64,000 nucleotides of DNA from Pseudoalteromonas haloplanktis ATCC 14393 (lineage in GTDB: Bacteria; Pseudomonadota; Gammaproteobacteria; Enterobacterales; Alteromonadaceae): positions 293,342 through 357,341 of the forward strand of contig NZ_AHCA01000004.1 of NCBI RefSeq assembly GCF_000238355.1, given 5' to 3'. Each line of letters starts with the position of its first letter. Position 1 is the first letter of the stretch. The position numbers and the translations under genes are program-made. The notes beneath the pieces were generated by a model that worked only from the letters and a program-made list of their open reading frames with translations, had not been told where the DNA came from and made no database searches. Shown here in pieces: positions 29,992 to 39,824 of the stretch.

Positions 29992-30792
29992 TTAAAGGCT
30001 TAAGAAAATAATTAATCCTGCTCCCAAGAGTAAACGGTAAATGACAAATGGCATCATTCCCATCCGCTCAATTATTTTTAAGAAGAAGAAGATACATGCA
30101 TAAGCAGAGATAAAAGATAAACCAGCACCTAGAATTAACGTGGTCCAATCAACGATATGATCACCTAATGCTAGTTCAATGGTGTAATAAAGACCCATCA
30201 TAGAAATTACAGGAATGGCCAGTAAAAATGAAAAGCGTGCGGCGCTTTGCTTGTTCATGCCAAGCATTAAACCTGCCGTCATGGTGATCCCTGAACGAGA
30301 TGTACCAGGGATCATAGCCATCGCTTGTGCCATGCCAATCATTAATGCTGATTTCCAGTTTAATTGATAAATGGTTTTAGTTTGTTTCCCTTTAACGTCT
30401 GCATACCAAAGCAAAAGACCAAAAAGAATTGTTGTTACAGCGATGACCCATGCACTGCGTAAATAAAGCTCAATTAAATCTTTAAAAACCAATCCTAATA
30501 CCGCAGCTGGAACAGTACCTAAAATAATCCACCAGCCTAACTTACTATCATCTGTAGCGCCTTGTGCACCAAATGACTTAAACCAGGCTCCTAATATTTC
30601 AACGACCTCTTTGCGAAAGTAAATGACTACGGCAATCAAAGTACCAACATGCACAGCAACATCAAAGGCAAGACCTTGGTCTTGCCAACCGAGAATTTGT
30701 GAAGGGAGAATAAGATGCGCTGAGCTAGATATGGGTAAAAACTCAGTCAATCCTTGGATCAGGGCTAAAACGATAATTTCGATAATACTCAT
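29992..30792 (-). CDS. uppP: undecaprenyl-diphosphatase UppP (BacA)
   Basis: UppP dephosphorylates undecaprenyl diphosphate to recycle the lipid carrier for peptidoglycan and LPS glycans. The 266-aa membrane protein has the family motifs [18 protein letters not shown] (catalytic Glu and Ser residues) and [14 protein letters not shown] (catalytic Arg and Ser). Its start overlaps the folK stop by 4 bases (ATGA), so translation is coupled. It ends the folB-folK-uppP operon. Confidence 0.97.
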   Translation of the reverse strand: MSIIEIIVLALIQGLTEFLPISSSAHLILPSQILGWQDQGLAFDVAVHVGTLIAVVIYFRKEVVEILGAWFKSFGAQGATDDSKLGWWIILGTVPAAVLGLVFKDLIELYLRSAWVIAVTTILFGLLLWYADVKGKQTKTIYQLNWKSALMIGMAQAMAMIPGTSRSGITMTAGLMLGMNKQSAARFSFLLAIPVISMMGLYYTIELALGDHIVDWTTLILGAGLSFISAYACIFFFLKIIERMGMMPFVIYRLLLGAGLIIFLSL

Positions 30793-31277
30793 GGGTTAGT
30801 AAACTCCACCTTCCATAGTTTTTGCTTGGGGTTGTTGTAAGCATCCCACAGCTGGGCGATTGTTTGCTTAGCTGTAGGGTGGTAAAAATCCGGGGCTATT
30901 TCAGCTAATGGTTGTAGTACAAAAGCATTTTTGGTTATTTCATCGCGGGGCAACTGCGCAGGTGTGTCACAGATCACATCGTCATAAAATAATAAATCGA
31001 GATCAAGGGTCCGTGGGCTAAACTTTTTATCGTTATCAGTGCGGCCATTATCTCGTTCAATCAGCTTCAATAATTGGCAAAGCTCAGACAGCGGTATTTG
31101 TGTTTGCGCACCCACTACCGAATTATAAAAGTTATTGCCAGCAAAACCAACAGCTTCACTTTCAAATACACTAGAGTGCTCAAACTCAGTTAAGTGAACT
31201 TTTAGGGCAATTAGCGCTTGGCGAAGATAGTGCTCTTTATTAACATTGGAGCCAAGGCTAATATAAATTTGCGCCAT
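30789..31277 (-). CDS. folK: 6-hydroxymethyl-7,8-dihydropterin pyrophosphokinase
   Basis: FolK activates hydroxymethyl-dihydropterin with ATP for dihydropteroate synthesis in the folate pathway. The protein starts [13 protein letters not shown], has the HPPK signature [15 protein letters not shown], and is 162 aa. I chose the ATG at 31277, one base after the folB stop, rather than a longer frame starting inside folB. An AAGG ribosome site lies upstream within folB. Confidence 0.96.
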   Translation of the reverse strand: MAQIYISLGSNVNKEHYLRQALIALKVHLTEFEHSSVFESEAVGFAGNNFYNSVVGAQTQIPLSELCQLLKLIERDNGRTDNDKKFSPRTLDLDLLFYDDVICDTPAQLPRDEITKNAFVLQPLAEIAPDFYHPTAKQTIAQLWDAYNNPKQKLWKVEFTNP

Positions 31278-31278
31278 C

Positions 31279-31635
31279 TTAACAGGCCTTACTTCTTGTA
31301 ATTTCAACACCAACCGTGTTTGCTTGCGCCACAGCTGCGGGCTTACTAATGCGTATGGTCACTTGGGTGGTGGTAAACTCGGTTAAAATAATCGCTGCGA
31401 GTTGTTCAGCTAAAGTTTCTAATAACTCTACCGGTTTTGCTGTCGTGTGAGCAATTACTCGCTCGCTTACTTTTGCATAATCAAGCGCTAAAGCAATATC
31501 ATCAGTTGCTGCAGCAGGTTTAATATCGCACAGCATTTCGATATCAAAATACAAACTTTGCTTAGTTTCTTTTTCAAAATCGTATACGCCTATGATAGTG
31601 TCAACATGTAGTTGTGATATAAAAACCTTATCCAT
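31279..31635 (-). CDS. folB: dihydroneopterin aldolase
   Basis: FolB converts dihydroneopterin to hydroxymethyl-dihydropterin, the substrate of the next gene's product, FolK. The 118-aa protein has the family start MDKVFISQLHVDTIIGVYDFE, with the conserved GVYDFE block, and ends with the helical VTIRISKPAAV region. The ATG at 31635 has GGAG seven bases upstream. An earlier in-frame start 18 bases away has less support. It is first in folB-folK-uppP. Confidence 0.95.
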   Translation of the reverse strand: MDKVFISQLHVDTIIGVYDFEKETKQSLYFDIEMLCDIKPAAATDDIALALDYAKVSERVIAHTTAKPVELLETLAEQLAAIILTEFTTTQVTIRISKPAAVAQANTVGVEITRSKAC

Positions 31636-31743
31636 AACTGCTCCAACTGGCAAAAGCTTAATCTCATTAATTTGAGTTTAGTTAAGCTATAATTTGTATT
31701 TATAGCCCTTATACACTGTAAGTGTGTTTTATTATGTAAAAAT

Positions 31744-31767
31744 TACCCATACAATAGCGTATAGGTA
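31744..31767. promoter_or_regulatory. inverted repeat in the folB-plsY divergent region
   Basis: TACCCATAC and GTATAGGTA form a 9-bp inverted repeat with one mismatch and a 6-base spacer. It lies in the 252-bp region between the divergent folB and plsY genes. A partly similar GTGGGTAC follows near 31787. It may be a regulator site, but I recognise no known box. Confidence 0.3.
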
Positions 31768-31887
31768 CACCATGTAAAATTAGTGTGTGGGTACATCACG
31801 TACTTGCATTTCAGTCATAAAAAGTATGAATGCAATTTTTGCGGCCAATGATAGCCGAAAAAGTGCGATATAAAAATAAGGAAGCGC

Positions 31888-32493
31888 GTGATAGCCGTTT
31901 TAATGTTAGTTTTAGCCTACTTACTAGGGTCGATTTCATCGGCTATTCTAGTGTCGCGGCTATTTAGACTACCCGATCCACGCAACCACGGCTCAAATAA
32001 TCCTGGAGCGACCAACGTTTATCGCCTAGGAGGCGCTTTCCCAGCTTGCTTAGTATTGGTGTTTGATATTCTTAAAGGAACAATACCAGTGTGGGGCGCA
32101 TACTTCTTGCAGCTTGATCCGCTGATGCTAGGGCTAATTGGTGTCGCCGCATGTTTAGGCCATATGTTCCCAGTATTTTTTCACTTTAAAGGCGGTAAAG
32201 CCGTTGCTACGGCTTTTGGGACATTACTACCCATTGGTTTATCACTTGGTGGGTTATTGATTTCGACTTGGGTTGTGGTGGTTGCGGTAACGCGCTATTC
32301 ATCACTTGGCGCATTGATCGCTGTTTCATTAGCACCACTGTATACATGGTGGATCAAACCACTTTATACATTGCCAGTTACTTTTTTAACTATTTTGATA
32401 ATCTTTCGTCACAATGCCAATATCAAACGTTTATTTAGTGGTAAAGAACCTAAAATTGGCGACAAAAAAACGCCGCCAACTGAAGATGAATAA
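31888..32493 (+). CDS. plsY: acyl-phosphate:glycerol-3-phosphate acyltransferase
   Basis: PlsY makes lysophosphatidic acid from acyl phosphate and glycerol 3-phosphate in the inner membrane, the first acylation of phospholipid synthesis. The 201-aa protein has five membrane segments and the three PlsY motifs: [12 protein letters not shown], the [14 protein letters not shown] loop, and [14 protein letters not shown]. The start is GTG with AAGGA six bases upstream. It converges on tsaD with almost no gap. Confidence 0.96.
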   Translation: MIAVLMLVLAYLLGSISSAILVSRLFRLPDPRNHGSNNPGATNVYRLGGAFPACLVLVFDILKGTIPVWGAYFLQLDPLMLGLIGVAACLGHMFPVFFHFKGGKAVATAFGTLLPIGLSLGGLLISTWVVVVAVTRYSSLGALIAVSLAPLYTWWIKPLYTLPVTFLTILIIFRHNANIKRLFSGKEPKIGDKKTPPTEDE

Positions 32494-32495
32494 AA

Positions 32496-33509
32496 TTAAA
32501 TTGCGTCTAAACTATCTATTGGCCAACGAGGCTTAGTTTTCATATCTAGGCTGGCAAACTGCCCTGCTTTTAAACGCTGCATACCAGCATAGGCAATCAT
32601 CGCACCATTATCAGTACAAAACTCTGTACGTGGATAATAAACTTGGCCTTTCATCCCTTGCATTACACGTTCTAGCTGAGCACGCAACTGCACATTTGCA
32701 CTCACCCCACCAGCAATCACTAAACGGTTAATACCCGTTTGTTTTAAAGCTCGTTTACATTTAATTACTAAAGTATCAATCACGGCAGTTTGAAATGCAT
32801 GAGCGATATCAGCTTTAGTTTGCTCATCGTTTTCATTATCACGAATTGTAATTGCCGCTGCCGTTTTTAAACCACTAAAACTAAAATCAAGCCCCGGTTT
32901 ATCCGTCATTGGCCGAGGGAAAATAAAGCGCTTAGGCACTCCTTGCTCTGCAAGTTTAGCCAGACGAGGACCTCCTGGGTAATCCAAACCAAGTAGTTTA
33001 GCTGTTTTATCAAACGCTTCACCTGCGGCGTCATCAACAGACTCGCCTAATACTTCGTATTGACCAATACCAGCAACTTTAACCATCATCGTATGGCCAC
33101 CTGATACTAATAAGGCTATAAATGGGAACTCTGGGGTATTTTCTTCAAGCATTGGTGCCAGTAAATGCCCCTCCATATGATGCACCGCAACAGCGGGGAT
33201 ATTCCAACCATAGGCGAGAGAACGACCAATTGATGTCCCCACCAATAACGCCCCAACTAATCCTGGGCCTGCGGTATAAGCTATCCCATCAATATCTTCT
33301 GGGCCACAACCTGCCTGTGCAAAGGCAGCATCAATCAATGGCAAGGTCTTACGTACATGATCTCGTGATGCGAGCTCAGGTACCACACCTCCATAGTCCG
33401 CATGTACTTTTACTTGACTGTATAATTGATGCGCCAGTAAACCTTGCTCATCATCATAAATTGCAATTCCAGTTTCATCACACGACGATTCAATGCCTAA
33501 AATTCGCAC
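32496..33509 (-). CDS. tsaD: tRNA N6-adenosine threonylcarbamoyltransferase TsaD
   Basis: TsaD transfers the threonylcarbamoyl group to A37 of ANN-decoding tRNAs, working with TsaB and TsaE. The 337-aa protein has the ASKHA-fold start [15 protein letters not shown], the metal histidines in VHHMEGH, and the phosphate loop [10 protein letters not shown]. The start and length match E. coli TsaD. It is essential in most bacteria. It lies convergent to plsY and is followed upstream by an unrelated minus-strand pair. Confidence 0.97.
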   Translation of the reverse strand: MRILGIESSCDETGIAIYDDEQGLLAHQLYSQVKVHADYGGVVPELASRDHVRKTLPLIDAAFAQAGCGPEDIDGIAYTAGPGLVGALLVGTSIGRSLAYGWNIPAVAVHHMEGHLLAPMLEENTPEFPFIALLVSGGHTMMVKVAGIGQYEVLGESVDDAAGEAFDKTAKLLGLDYPGGPRLAKLAEQGVPKRFIFPRPMTDKPGLDFSFSGLKTAAAITIRDNENDEQTKADIAHAFQTAVIDTLVIKCKRALKQTGINRLVIAGGVSANVQLRAQLERVMQGMKGQVYYPRTEFCTDNGAMIAYAGMQRLKAGQFASLDMKTKPRWPIDSLDAI

Positions 33510-33559
33510 TGCAGTTTTCTCCCATGCCTACTATGGCACTTTATAAAATAATCAAATAA

Positions 33560-34150
33560 TTAAAGCGAAATACCAATATTTGTTTGCCCATCAGCGATAG
33601 CATGCTGCTTTAGTGCTTTAACATTTTCAGCCGTTACTCTGCCCATCTGCTCAACAAAATCAATGAGCTCACCTAACACTTCAATTTCATATTGCATTAA
33701 TGGATGCTCACGTACCGCAGTATTATCAGCCAGCTCCCCTGTCACTGTTAATTGATACTCAATGAAACGTGCAACGGTTGCCTGCGATATTTTACTAATA
33801 CTGATAAACTCTTGCTCATCTTTAGCAATTAGACCATGCATTAAACCTAACAGAGCAGTCGCAGCATCGATAGCAGGGTACGTTCCGAACATATCAAAAT
33901 CAGCAAGTTCAGGGACATTCGGCTCAATTTTTTCAATTTGCTTTTCAAGGCTTATTTTACTTTTCGGCAGTAATATTTTTTCCCAGCAGAGGTTAAGTGC
34001 ACTGCGCAAAACAGCTTCATCACCAAACCCTGTCGCTTCACTGAATAAACCATAATTAGGTAACATGCGTTCAATTAATGCTGCCGCAAGTACCGCTTGT
34101 TGCAAATAGTTAAGCTCTCGAATGCGCTGAAAATTATTCGCTTTAGTCAT
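33560..34150 (-). CDS. yjaG: DUF416 (YjaG-family) protein
   Basis: This 196-aa soluble helical protein starts MTKANNFQRIRELNYLQQAV and matches YjaG of E. coli (also 196 aa) in length and in the FSEATGFGDEAVLRSALNLCWE and FGTYPAIDAATALLGLM blocks. Its function is unknown. I chose the ATG at 34150 because AGGA lies upstream and the protein then has the family length. It overlaps the DUF2007 gene by 8 bases, so it is coupled to it. Confidence 0.85.
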   Translation of the reverse strand: MTKANNFQRIRELNYLQQAVLAAALIERMLPNYGLFSEATGFGDEAVLRSALNLCWEKILLPKSKISLEKQIEKIEPNVPELADFDMFGTYPAIDAATALLGLMHGLIAKDEQEFISISKISQATVARFIEYQLTVTGELADNTAVREHPLMQYEIEVLGELIDFVEQMGRVTAENVKALKQHAIADGQTNIGISL

Positions 34151-34502
34151 TATTAGGTGTCCTACAAGACCAACAAAAATCAAATGTTGGCCCATTATGC
34201 TCATTACAATTGGGGCATACCCAATCAGGAGCTGATTGTTGTACTTGAGTGTAGTTTACCAATATTTGTCGCGCCTGGCGCTCTTTAATCGCAAAAACCT
34301 GCACCCTAACCTGAGTTTGCTCTAAAGGTATTTCACCTACTGCTCCTTGTAATGACTCACCAAGTAATTGGCAGTCAATATTATTGTTAAGAAATAGTCC
34401 TTTCACAATATTTGCTTCTATCGCATTCGCAGCACAATAGATTGTTAACCATTCAAATGGCGCTTGCTGTGTATCGTTATTTATTTTATTTTGCAATGAC
34501 AA
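34143..34502 (-). CDS. DUF2007-type protein with C-terminal zinc ribbon
   Basis: The 119-aa protein has an N-terminal DUF2007-like alpha/beta domain (WLTIYCAANAIEANIVKGLFLNNNI then LGESLQGAVGEIP). Residues about 90-115 carry a zinc-binding pattern, CPNCNE-x9-CWSC. It may bind a ligand or nucleic acid through the ribbon. The function is unknown. Its 3' end overlaps the YjaG-family gene by 8 bases. It is divergent from the DUF2721 gene. Confidence 0.8.
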   Translation of the reverse strand: MSLQNKINNDTQQAPFEWLTIYCAANAIEANIVKGLFLNNNIDCQLLGESLQGAVGEIPLEQTQVRVQVFAIKERQARQILVNYTQVQQSAPDWVCPNCNEHNGPTFDFCWSCRTPNND

Positions 34503-34572
34503 CCTCTTTTACTTTGCGAACTAATTACCCTAAGCTACTCTAAGCAAAGTAATTGTTATATAGGAAATAATC

Positions 34573-34980
34573 ATGACCCTCACAACGCCTGGACTGCTTT
34601 TCCCTGCAATCTCTTTGTTGTTATTAGCGTATACCAACCGCTTTTTAGTACTCGCACAATTAATTCGTGAACTCAATGCCCGTGAAGGCGATACTATACG
34701 ACCACTCGTCGTTGCACAAATCACTAATTTAAGAAAGCGCATTAAACTAATAAGAACCATGCAAGTGTATGGCGTTGCTTCTTTTTTGATGTGTACACTG
34801 TCCATGTTTGCACTCTTTATCGAGTTTAAAACTACGGGAGTGATTTTATTTGGTGTGAGTTTAGCGTGCCTTGCATTGTCATTATTAACATCTTTGTATG
34901 AGATTCATATTTCATGTGATGCAATTGAAATTGAACTTAAAAACATTGAAAAAAAACCACTGAGCAGTAAGGCAGACTAA
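34573..34980 (+). CDS. DUF2721 family membrane protein
   Basis: The 135-aa protein has an N-terminal hydrophobic segment (PGLLFPAISLLLLAYTNRF), a charged middle with the family-like L-x3-I-R-x2-N motif, and two further membrane helices (about 62-82 and 88-108). This pattern fits DUF2721, a small inner-membrane family of unknown role. It is followed 50 bases later by the GTG start of the HD-GYP response regulator, on the same strand, and they may be co-transcribed. Confidence 0.8.
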   Translation: MTLTTPGLLFPAISLLLLAYTNRFLVLAQLIRELNAREGDTIRPLVVAQITNLRKRIKLIRTMQVYGVASFLMCTLSMFALFIEFKTTGVILFGVSLACLALSLLTSLYEIHISCDAIEIELKNIEKKPLSSKAD

Positions 34981-35030
34981 AAAACAGACACTATACTCTT
35001 TAGTACAATGATAAAACTAAAGGTGTAAAC

Positions 35031-36554
35031 GTGAACGACTTTTTATTTTCAGAAAATTCCCCTGAAGAGTCAGAAGCTCTTGCACCACAAGCTTTCTGGG
35101 ATATTCTCGTCGTTGATGATGAAGATGATATTCATCAAGTTACCAAGCTTGTGTTATCAGGTTTTACCTTTGAAGATAAAGCGTTACGTTTTCATCATGC
35201 TTATTCAGCTCAAGCCGCAAAAGAATTATTACGCCAAAATCTGGACTTTTCAGTTGGCTTAATCGATGTTGTCATGGAAACCAGTCATGCTGGATTAGAT
35301 CTAATAAAATTTATCCGCGATGATCTAAACAACCACGATATTCGACTTATCTTACGCACCGGCCAACCAGGTGAAGCCCCTGAAGAATCTGTGATCCGTG
35401 AATATGATATTAACGATTACAAAAATAAAACTGAATTGACTGCAATAAAAATGAAAACCTTATTGTATTCTGCTTTGCGTGCACACCGCGACATTCAAAT
35501 TATAGAGCGACACAAAAAAGGCCTAGAAAAAATCATCAATGCCTCTAGCTCATTTTTAAAGTGTGATAGCGTGCATGAATTTGCATCAACTATTTTATCT
35601 CATGTAACCAATGTGATGGGCTTAGATGATACTGAAATTTATTGCGCGGCGGCGGTTAATCAACAAACCTCTCCAGCTACCGATTTTAAGCTACTGGCCG
35701 CATCCGGTGTAGAGCCTGAGGCTAATACCAACACACTACCTGATGATGTAAAACAGCTGTTTGTTGAAGCCCATAACCGAAAATCATCTCAAAAAACCAC
35801 GCGTGACTATATTGGTTATTTTCCCACCCAAGCTGGTCTTGAAACCATGCTCTACGTACGTAAAGGTTCATTATTAGAAGCTACGGACTACCAACTTCTC
35901 GAATTTTTTGCCAATAACATTGCACTCGCTTACGATAACCTTAAACTGCGCGAAATGATGAAGGAGTCGCAAAAAGAGTTGTCCTATATCCTCGGCGAAG
36001 CCGTTGAGAAACGCTCAAAAGAAACCGGGTCGCATGTTAAAAGAGTCGCGCATTATAGTGAATTATTAGCTAAGCTATACGGATTAAATGGCTTTGAATG
36101 TGAAGTTATAAAACTCGCCTCTCCTTTGCATGACATTGGTAAAATCAGTATTCCTGATCATATTCTTAATAAACCCGGCAAACTTGATGCTCAAGAATGG
36201 GCTATTATGCAAACTCATGCCGAAATAGGCTACGACATTCTAAAAAATTCAAATAACGAAATTTTAAAGTGTGGTTCAATGATAGCTTACCTACACCATG
36301 AAAAATGGGATGGTACTGGCTATCCTAACCAACTGGCAGGTGAAGACATTCATATTGTTGGCCGCATTACCGCACTTGCAGATGTATTTGATGCATTGGG
36401 GAGCGATCGTTGTTATAAAAAAGCATGGCCTCTTGAAGATGTGCTTGATTTAATAAAAAGCGAAAGTGGTAAACAGTTTGAACCTAAACTTGTCGATTTA
36501 TTTATCAATAATTTAGTACTTTTTTTGGAGATAAAAGAGCGTTATCCTAACTGA
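35031..36554 (+). CDS. response regulator with DUF3369 and HD-GYP phosphodiesterase domain
   Basis: The 507-aa protein has an N-terminal receiver domain (about 22-150) with the phospho-acceptor D79 and acidic pocket VDDEDD. A DUF3369 sensor-like domain (about 165-325) follows. The C-terminal HD-GYP domain has HDIGKISIPDHIL (HD dyad) and HHEKWDGTGYP (the GYP motif). HD-GYP domains usually hydrolyse c-di-GMP to GMP. The start is GTG with AAAGG upstream. No histidine kinase gene is adjacent, so the signalling partner is unknown. Confidence 0.95.
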   Translation: MNDFLFSENSPEESEALAPQAFWDILVVDDEDDIHQVTKLVLSGFTFEDKALRFHHAYSAQAAKELLRQNLDFSVGLIDVVMETSHAGLDLIKFIRDDLNNHDIRLILRTGQPGEAPEESVIREYDINDYKNKTELTAIKMKTLLYSALRAHRDIQIIERHKKGLEKIINASSSFLKCDSVHEFASTILSHVTNVMGLDDTEIYCAAAVNQQTSPATDFKLLAASGVEPEANTNTLPDDVKQLFVEAHNRKSSQKTTRDYIGYFPTQAGLETMLYVRKGSLLEATDYQLLEFFANNIALAYDNLKLREMMKESQKELSYILGEAVEKRSKETGSHVKRVAHYSELLAKLYGLNGFECEVIKLASPLHDIGKISIPDHILNKPGKLDAQEWAIMQTHAEIGYDILKNSNNEILKCGSMIAYLHHEKWDGTGYPNQLAGEDIHIVGRITALADVFDALGSDRCYKKAWPLEDVLDLIKSESGKQFEPKLVDLFINNLVLFLEIKERYPN

Positions 36555-36674
36555 TAGTTGTAACATTTGTGTAAAATGCACTTTTCAAATTAGGTACAAT
36601 GAATTACTATCTATTAAGATAAAATCAATTATGTTCGCCACTAGTGCGGCTTACTTATACAAAGGACTATAAAA

Positions 36675-37508
36675 GTGAGATTTGAACAATTAGAGCAATT
36701 TGTAGCATTAGGTCAGCTACGCCATTTCCGCCAAGCGGCCGAAACAACCAAAATCAGCACCTCAGCATTAACACGCAGTATTCAAACCTTAGAAGATGAA
36801 GTTGGCTATGAACTGGTCAAACGCTCAACTCGTTCTGTGAAATTAACGCCAGAGGGCGAGCTTTTTTTAGAGTATGCACAAGACACACTCACCAAGCTTG
36901 AAGACACTAAAAAACGTTTATTCCAATCGCTTAATGGCTGCTCAAATGAAAAGCTAGTTATTGGTTATACCAACAACGCCAGTGCTATCGTACCTATTTC
37001 ATGCGGGCAATTTTTAGCACAATATCCACATGTTAAAATCGAAATGCAATTACAAGAGCAAAGTGAACTTGTACGTAAACTACAATTAGGTGAAATTGAT
37101 ATTAGCGTGTGTTCACAAGCGGTAAATAGCATAGGTAATGATATACACTTACCTGATCAATTGATTTTGTTCGTTGCAAAAACCCACCCTCTTGCCAATA
37201 AGACTGATCTCTGCAAACAAGATTTAGCTGACTACCCTATGTATAGTTGCTTTTCACAATCAAAACAAGTCCAAACAATGCTAAATGAAGCTGTTGATAG
37301 CTTGAACAAAACGAGTAGCATTAAAGTAGGCAGCATTGAGCATGCCAGCTCGGTCTCTGAAAATAGTAACTTAGTACAGCTAAAGACCAATAAAAATTTA
37401 GCCCACGAGCAGTTGATCGTACAAACTAGTCAACAAGTTGCCGTTGGTGATCCAATAAATCAATTACTGTCACTAATAGAAAAGACAGCGCTATCAATAA
37501 ACTCTTAA
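36675..37508 (+). CDS. LysR-family transcriptional regulator
   Basis: The 277-aa protein has the LysR helix-turn-helix at residues 1-60 (FEQLEQFVALGQLRHFRQAA and ISTSALTRSIQTLEDEVGYELVKRS), then a substrate-binding co-inducer domain. It starts with GTG and has AAAGGA upstream. There is no obvious divergent target. The next gene on the same strand, a 2OG-Fe(II) oxygenase, follows after a long hairpin. The C-terminal domain is a little short relative to typical LysR (about 290-310 aa). Confidence 0.93.
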   Translation: MRFEQLEQFVALGQLRHFRQAAETTKISTSALTRSIQTLEDEVGYELVKRSTRSVKLTPEGELFLEYAQDTLTKLEDTKKRLFQSLNGCSNEKLVIGYTNNASAIVPISCGQFLAQYPHVKIEMQLQEQSELVRKLQLGEIDISVCSQAVNSIGNDIHLPDQLILFVAKTHPLANKTDLCKQDLADYPMYSCFSQSKQVQTMLNEAVDSLNKTSSIKVGSIEHASSVSENSNLVQLKTNKNLAHEQLIVQTSQQVAVGDPINQLLSLIEKTALSINS

Positions 37509-37517
37509 ATGTATCAA

Positions 37518-37559
37518 TTTAAAACCAAGTCAAAAGCATTAGTTTGGCTTGGTTTTAAA
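37518..37559. terminator. 17-bp hairpin after the LysR gene
   Basis: The arms at 37518-37534 and 37543-37559 pair over 17 bp, with one wobble and an 8-base loop. The outer 12 bp (TTTAAAACCAAG / CTTGGTTTTAAA) are perfect. The stem base is AT-rich but there is no long T-run. It most likely terminates the LysR transcript. An operator for the next gene is the alternative. Confidence 0.65.
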
Positions 37560-37626
37560 TCTGCAGTAGTATCTTCTATTATTTTTAAGCTAAACTACGC
37601 ACCTTCACTGCTATATAGTACAATTA

Positions 37627-38247
37627 ATGAGCCTTAATTTTATCCCTGAACGTTATTTAACTGACATCGAAACTAATGGCTATGCTGTAGTTGAAAATAT
37701 GTTTGACGCTGCACTGACAAACGCGTTGATGCATGACTGTTATCGCATTAACCCTAGTTTTAAATTAGCGGGAATTGGACGCCAACAAGATTTGCAGATA
37801 GACAAAAGCATACGTTCTGATAAAACATTTTGGTTTGACGGCAGCAGCCAAGCTCAGCTTGATTATCAAGCCGCGTTAGAAGATATTAGAATTAATTTAA
37901 ACCGTTATTTCTTTTTAGGTTTATTTGATTATGAATGTCATTACGCTAAATATCAGCTTGGTGATTTCTATAAAAAACATTATGACGCATTTAAAGGTCG
38001 TTCTAACCGTGTATTTACCACGGTATTTTACTTAAATACAGTGCAATCAGGTGGTGAGTTAGTCATTTATAAACCTAAAAGTAAAGAAATAGAGGTAACG
38101 ATCCAACCAAAAGCCGGTACTTTGGTGATGTTTGAAAGCGAACGTTTTATGCATGAAGTATTACCTACCGTAGATGTTCGTTATTCTATTGCAGGCTGGT
38201 TTCGTAAAAACACCTCTATCAGTGGTATTATTGATCCACCACGCTAA
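37627..38247 (+). CDS. 2-oxoglutarate/Fe(II)-dependent oxygenase, prolyl 4-hydroxylase-like
   Basis: The 206-aa protein has the double-stranded beta-helix iron site HYD (H118, D120), the distal His176 and the 2-oxoglutarate Arg185, in the arrangement of prolyl 4-hydroxylase/SM-20 proteins (KPKAGTLVMFESERFMHEVLP is split across these). It probably hydroxylates a protein or small molecule. The substrate is not visible from context. It ends two bases before the convergent ubiA stop. Confidence 0.88.
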   Translation: MSLNFIPERYLTDIETNGYAVVENMFDAALTNALMHDCYRINPSFKLAGIGRQQDLQIDKSIRSDKTFWFDGSSQAQLDYQAALEDIRINLNRYFFLGLFDYECHYAKYQLGDFYKKHYDAFKGRSNRVFTTVFYLNTVQSGGELVIYKPKSKEIEVTIQPKAGTLVMFESERFMHEVLPTVDVRYSIAGWFRKNTSISGIIDPPR

Positions 38248-38249
38248 CT

Positions 38250-39128
38250 CTATAAACTGAATGGTAAAGATGTCATTAAACCAACAAATATTACCATACC
38301 AACATAATGATTGTTTAAGAAGGCTTTAAAGCATTGCTCTCTATCACGGCTATGTATTAGCCATTGTTGATAAATTAAAAAACCACTCGCGACACATAAA
38401 CTGAGCCAATAAGGCATGGTTAATTGGCTCATATATCCAATCAAAGCCAATAAACCAACAAAGATACCATTTAGCGCAAAAATAATGATTCTATCTGCGC
38501 TACCAAACAATATTGCTGTCGACTTTACACCAACCTTTAAATCATCATCTCTATCAACCATTGCGTACATAGTATCGTAAGCAACTGTCCAGGCGATATT
38601 AGCCGTAAACAGTAGCCAAGCCAGTAGAGGCACACTGCCAGTCACAGCCATAAAGGCCATCGGAATAGCCCAGCCAAATGCAGCCCCCAATACAACCTGC
38701 GGTAACTGAGTGTAACGTTTCATAAATGGGTAGCTAAATGCCAATAGTAATGCCCCAAATGAAAGCAAAATAGTTTGCCAACCTAAAAATAGCACCAGTA
38801 TAAATGCGATGAGGATCAGTAAGAAAAATAAGCTCAGGGCTTCACCACTACTCACCATACCTGCTACGAGAGGCCTTTGAGCTGTGCGCTTTACAGCACC
38901 ATCAATGTTACGATCAGCAAAATCATTGATGACACACCCAGCACTGCGCATTACAAATACACCTAAACTAAATACGATTAGGTAAAGTAAGCTTGGCATA
39001 CCAGCACTTGCCAACCAAAGAGCCCAATAAGTAGGCCACAATAACAGTAAGGTGCCAATGGGCTTATCAATGCGCATTAGTTGCTTATAATAAGGTAGAT
39101 GAGCGGTGTGTAATGCAACTAGTTTCAT
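38250..39128 (-). CDS. ubiA: 4-hydroxybenzoate octaprenyltransferase
   Basis: UbiA attaches the polyprenyl tail to 4-hydroxybenzoate in the inner membrane. The 292-aa protein has about eight hydrophobic helices and both Asp-rich motifs: [10 protein letters not shown] and the second motif DRDDD. The length matches the family (E. coli 290). Its ATG overlaps the ubiC stop by 4 bases (ATGA), so the product of UbiC is passed to the next enzyme in one operon. Confidence 0.97.
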   Translation of the reverse strand: MKLVALHTAHLPYYKQLMRIDKPIGTLLLLWPTYWALWLASAGMPSLLYLIVFSLGVFVMRSAGCVINDFADRNIDGAVKRTAQRPLVAGMVSSGEALSLFFLLILIAFILVLFLGWQTILLSFGALLLAFSYPFMKRYTQLPQVVLGAAFGWAIPMAFMAVTGSVPLLAWLLFTANIAWTVAYDTMYAMVDRDDDLKVGVKSTAILFGSADRIIIFALNGIFVGLLALIGYMSQLTMPYWLSLCVASGFLIYQQWLIHSRDREQCFKAFLNNHYVGMVIFVGLMTSLPFSL

Positions 39129-39670
39129 AAATATAAATAAGCCTCCGGCAAAAAAATCTCTGCAACTAAAAAACGGCTTTGAGCTAACGAAAAAACACTA
39201 CGACGCCCCCATAGCGGCTTTGTCACTTCTGAATATTGACTTACAAGTTGCTGCACAGGATGCAGGCAATCAAACTGCGCGACTTCTATTTCAGTGCGTT
39301 TTAGGTCTGGATGCTGAAAAATCACATCGCCCAATGGCCTATCTCCCAGTGCCAATAACTGCTGTCGTTGCATAGCATCACTAACAGGCAGCCAACTTTG
39401 CGCATAAACCATAGGTTTAGCATCACAAAGTAATAAAACTTCACGGTTAATAGCTAACGACTGAGAACACGCTAATAATTGTTGTTGTTTGTGGGTGAGT
39501 GAAAAGGTTTGTTCATTTAATACCTGAACCGTAAATTCAGTACAATGTTGTTTTAATTTGGCAGTCAATGAATTGGGTTCAAGTAACCAGTCTTGCTCAA
39601 TGCCTGACAAAGAATTGATTGATGTGCCTAACTGCCAATTTGCAGCTACAGAAACAGGAAAAGTGATCAC
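39125..39670 (-). CDS. ubiC: chorismate pyruvate-lyase
   Basis: UbiC removes pyruvate from chorismate to give 4-hydroxybenzoate, the first step of ubiquinone synthesis. The ends of the protein match the family: [11 protein letters not shown] and [25 protein letters not shown], with the catalytic Arg and Glu. The N-terminus is uncertain. I use the GTG at 39670 ([11 protein letters not shown]), which gives about 181 aa. A GTG at 39709 would add 13 residues and has a poor ribosome site. Confidence 0.85.
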   Translation of the reverse strand: MITFPVSVAANWQLGTSINSLSGIEQDWLLEPNSLTAKLKQHCTEFTVQVLNEQTFSLTHKQQQLLACSQSLAINREVLLLCDAKPMVYAQSWLPVSDAMQRQQLLALGDRPLGDVIFQHPDLKRTEIEVAQFDCLHPVQQLVSQYSEVTKPLWGRRSVFSLAQSRFLVAEIFLPEAYLYL

Positions 39671-39824
39671 GCTAACTCTATTTAATAACAACCTTATAAA
39701 TGATACCACTGCCTGCGCTTAGGAAAAAGTGATGATTAATGAATATAATAGCTTCATCAACCTGTATCTTAGCTATTATTACGTATAGACTAATAAGTAT
39801 TAATCGCATGGCCTATTACTGAAT

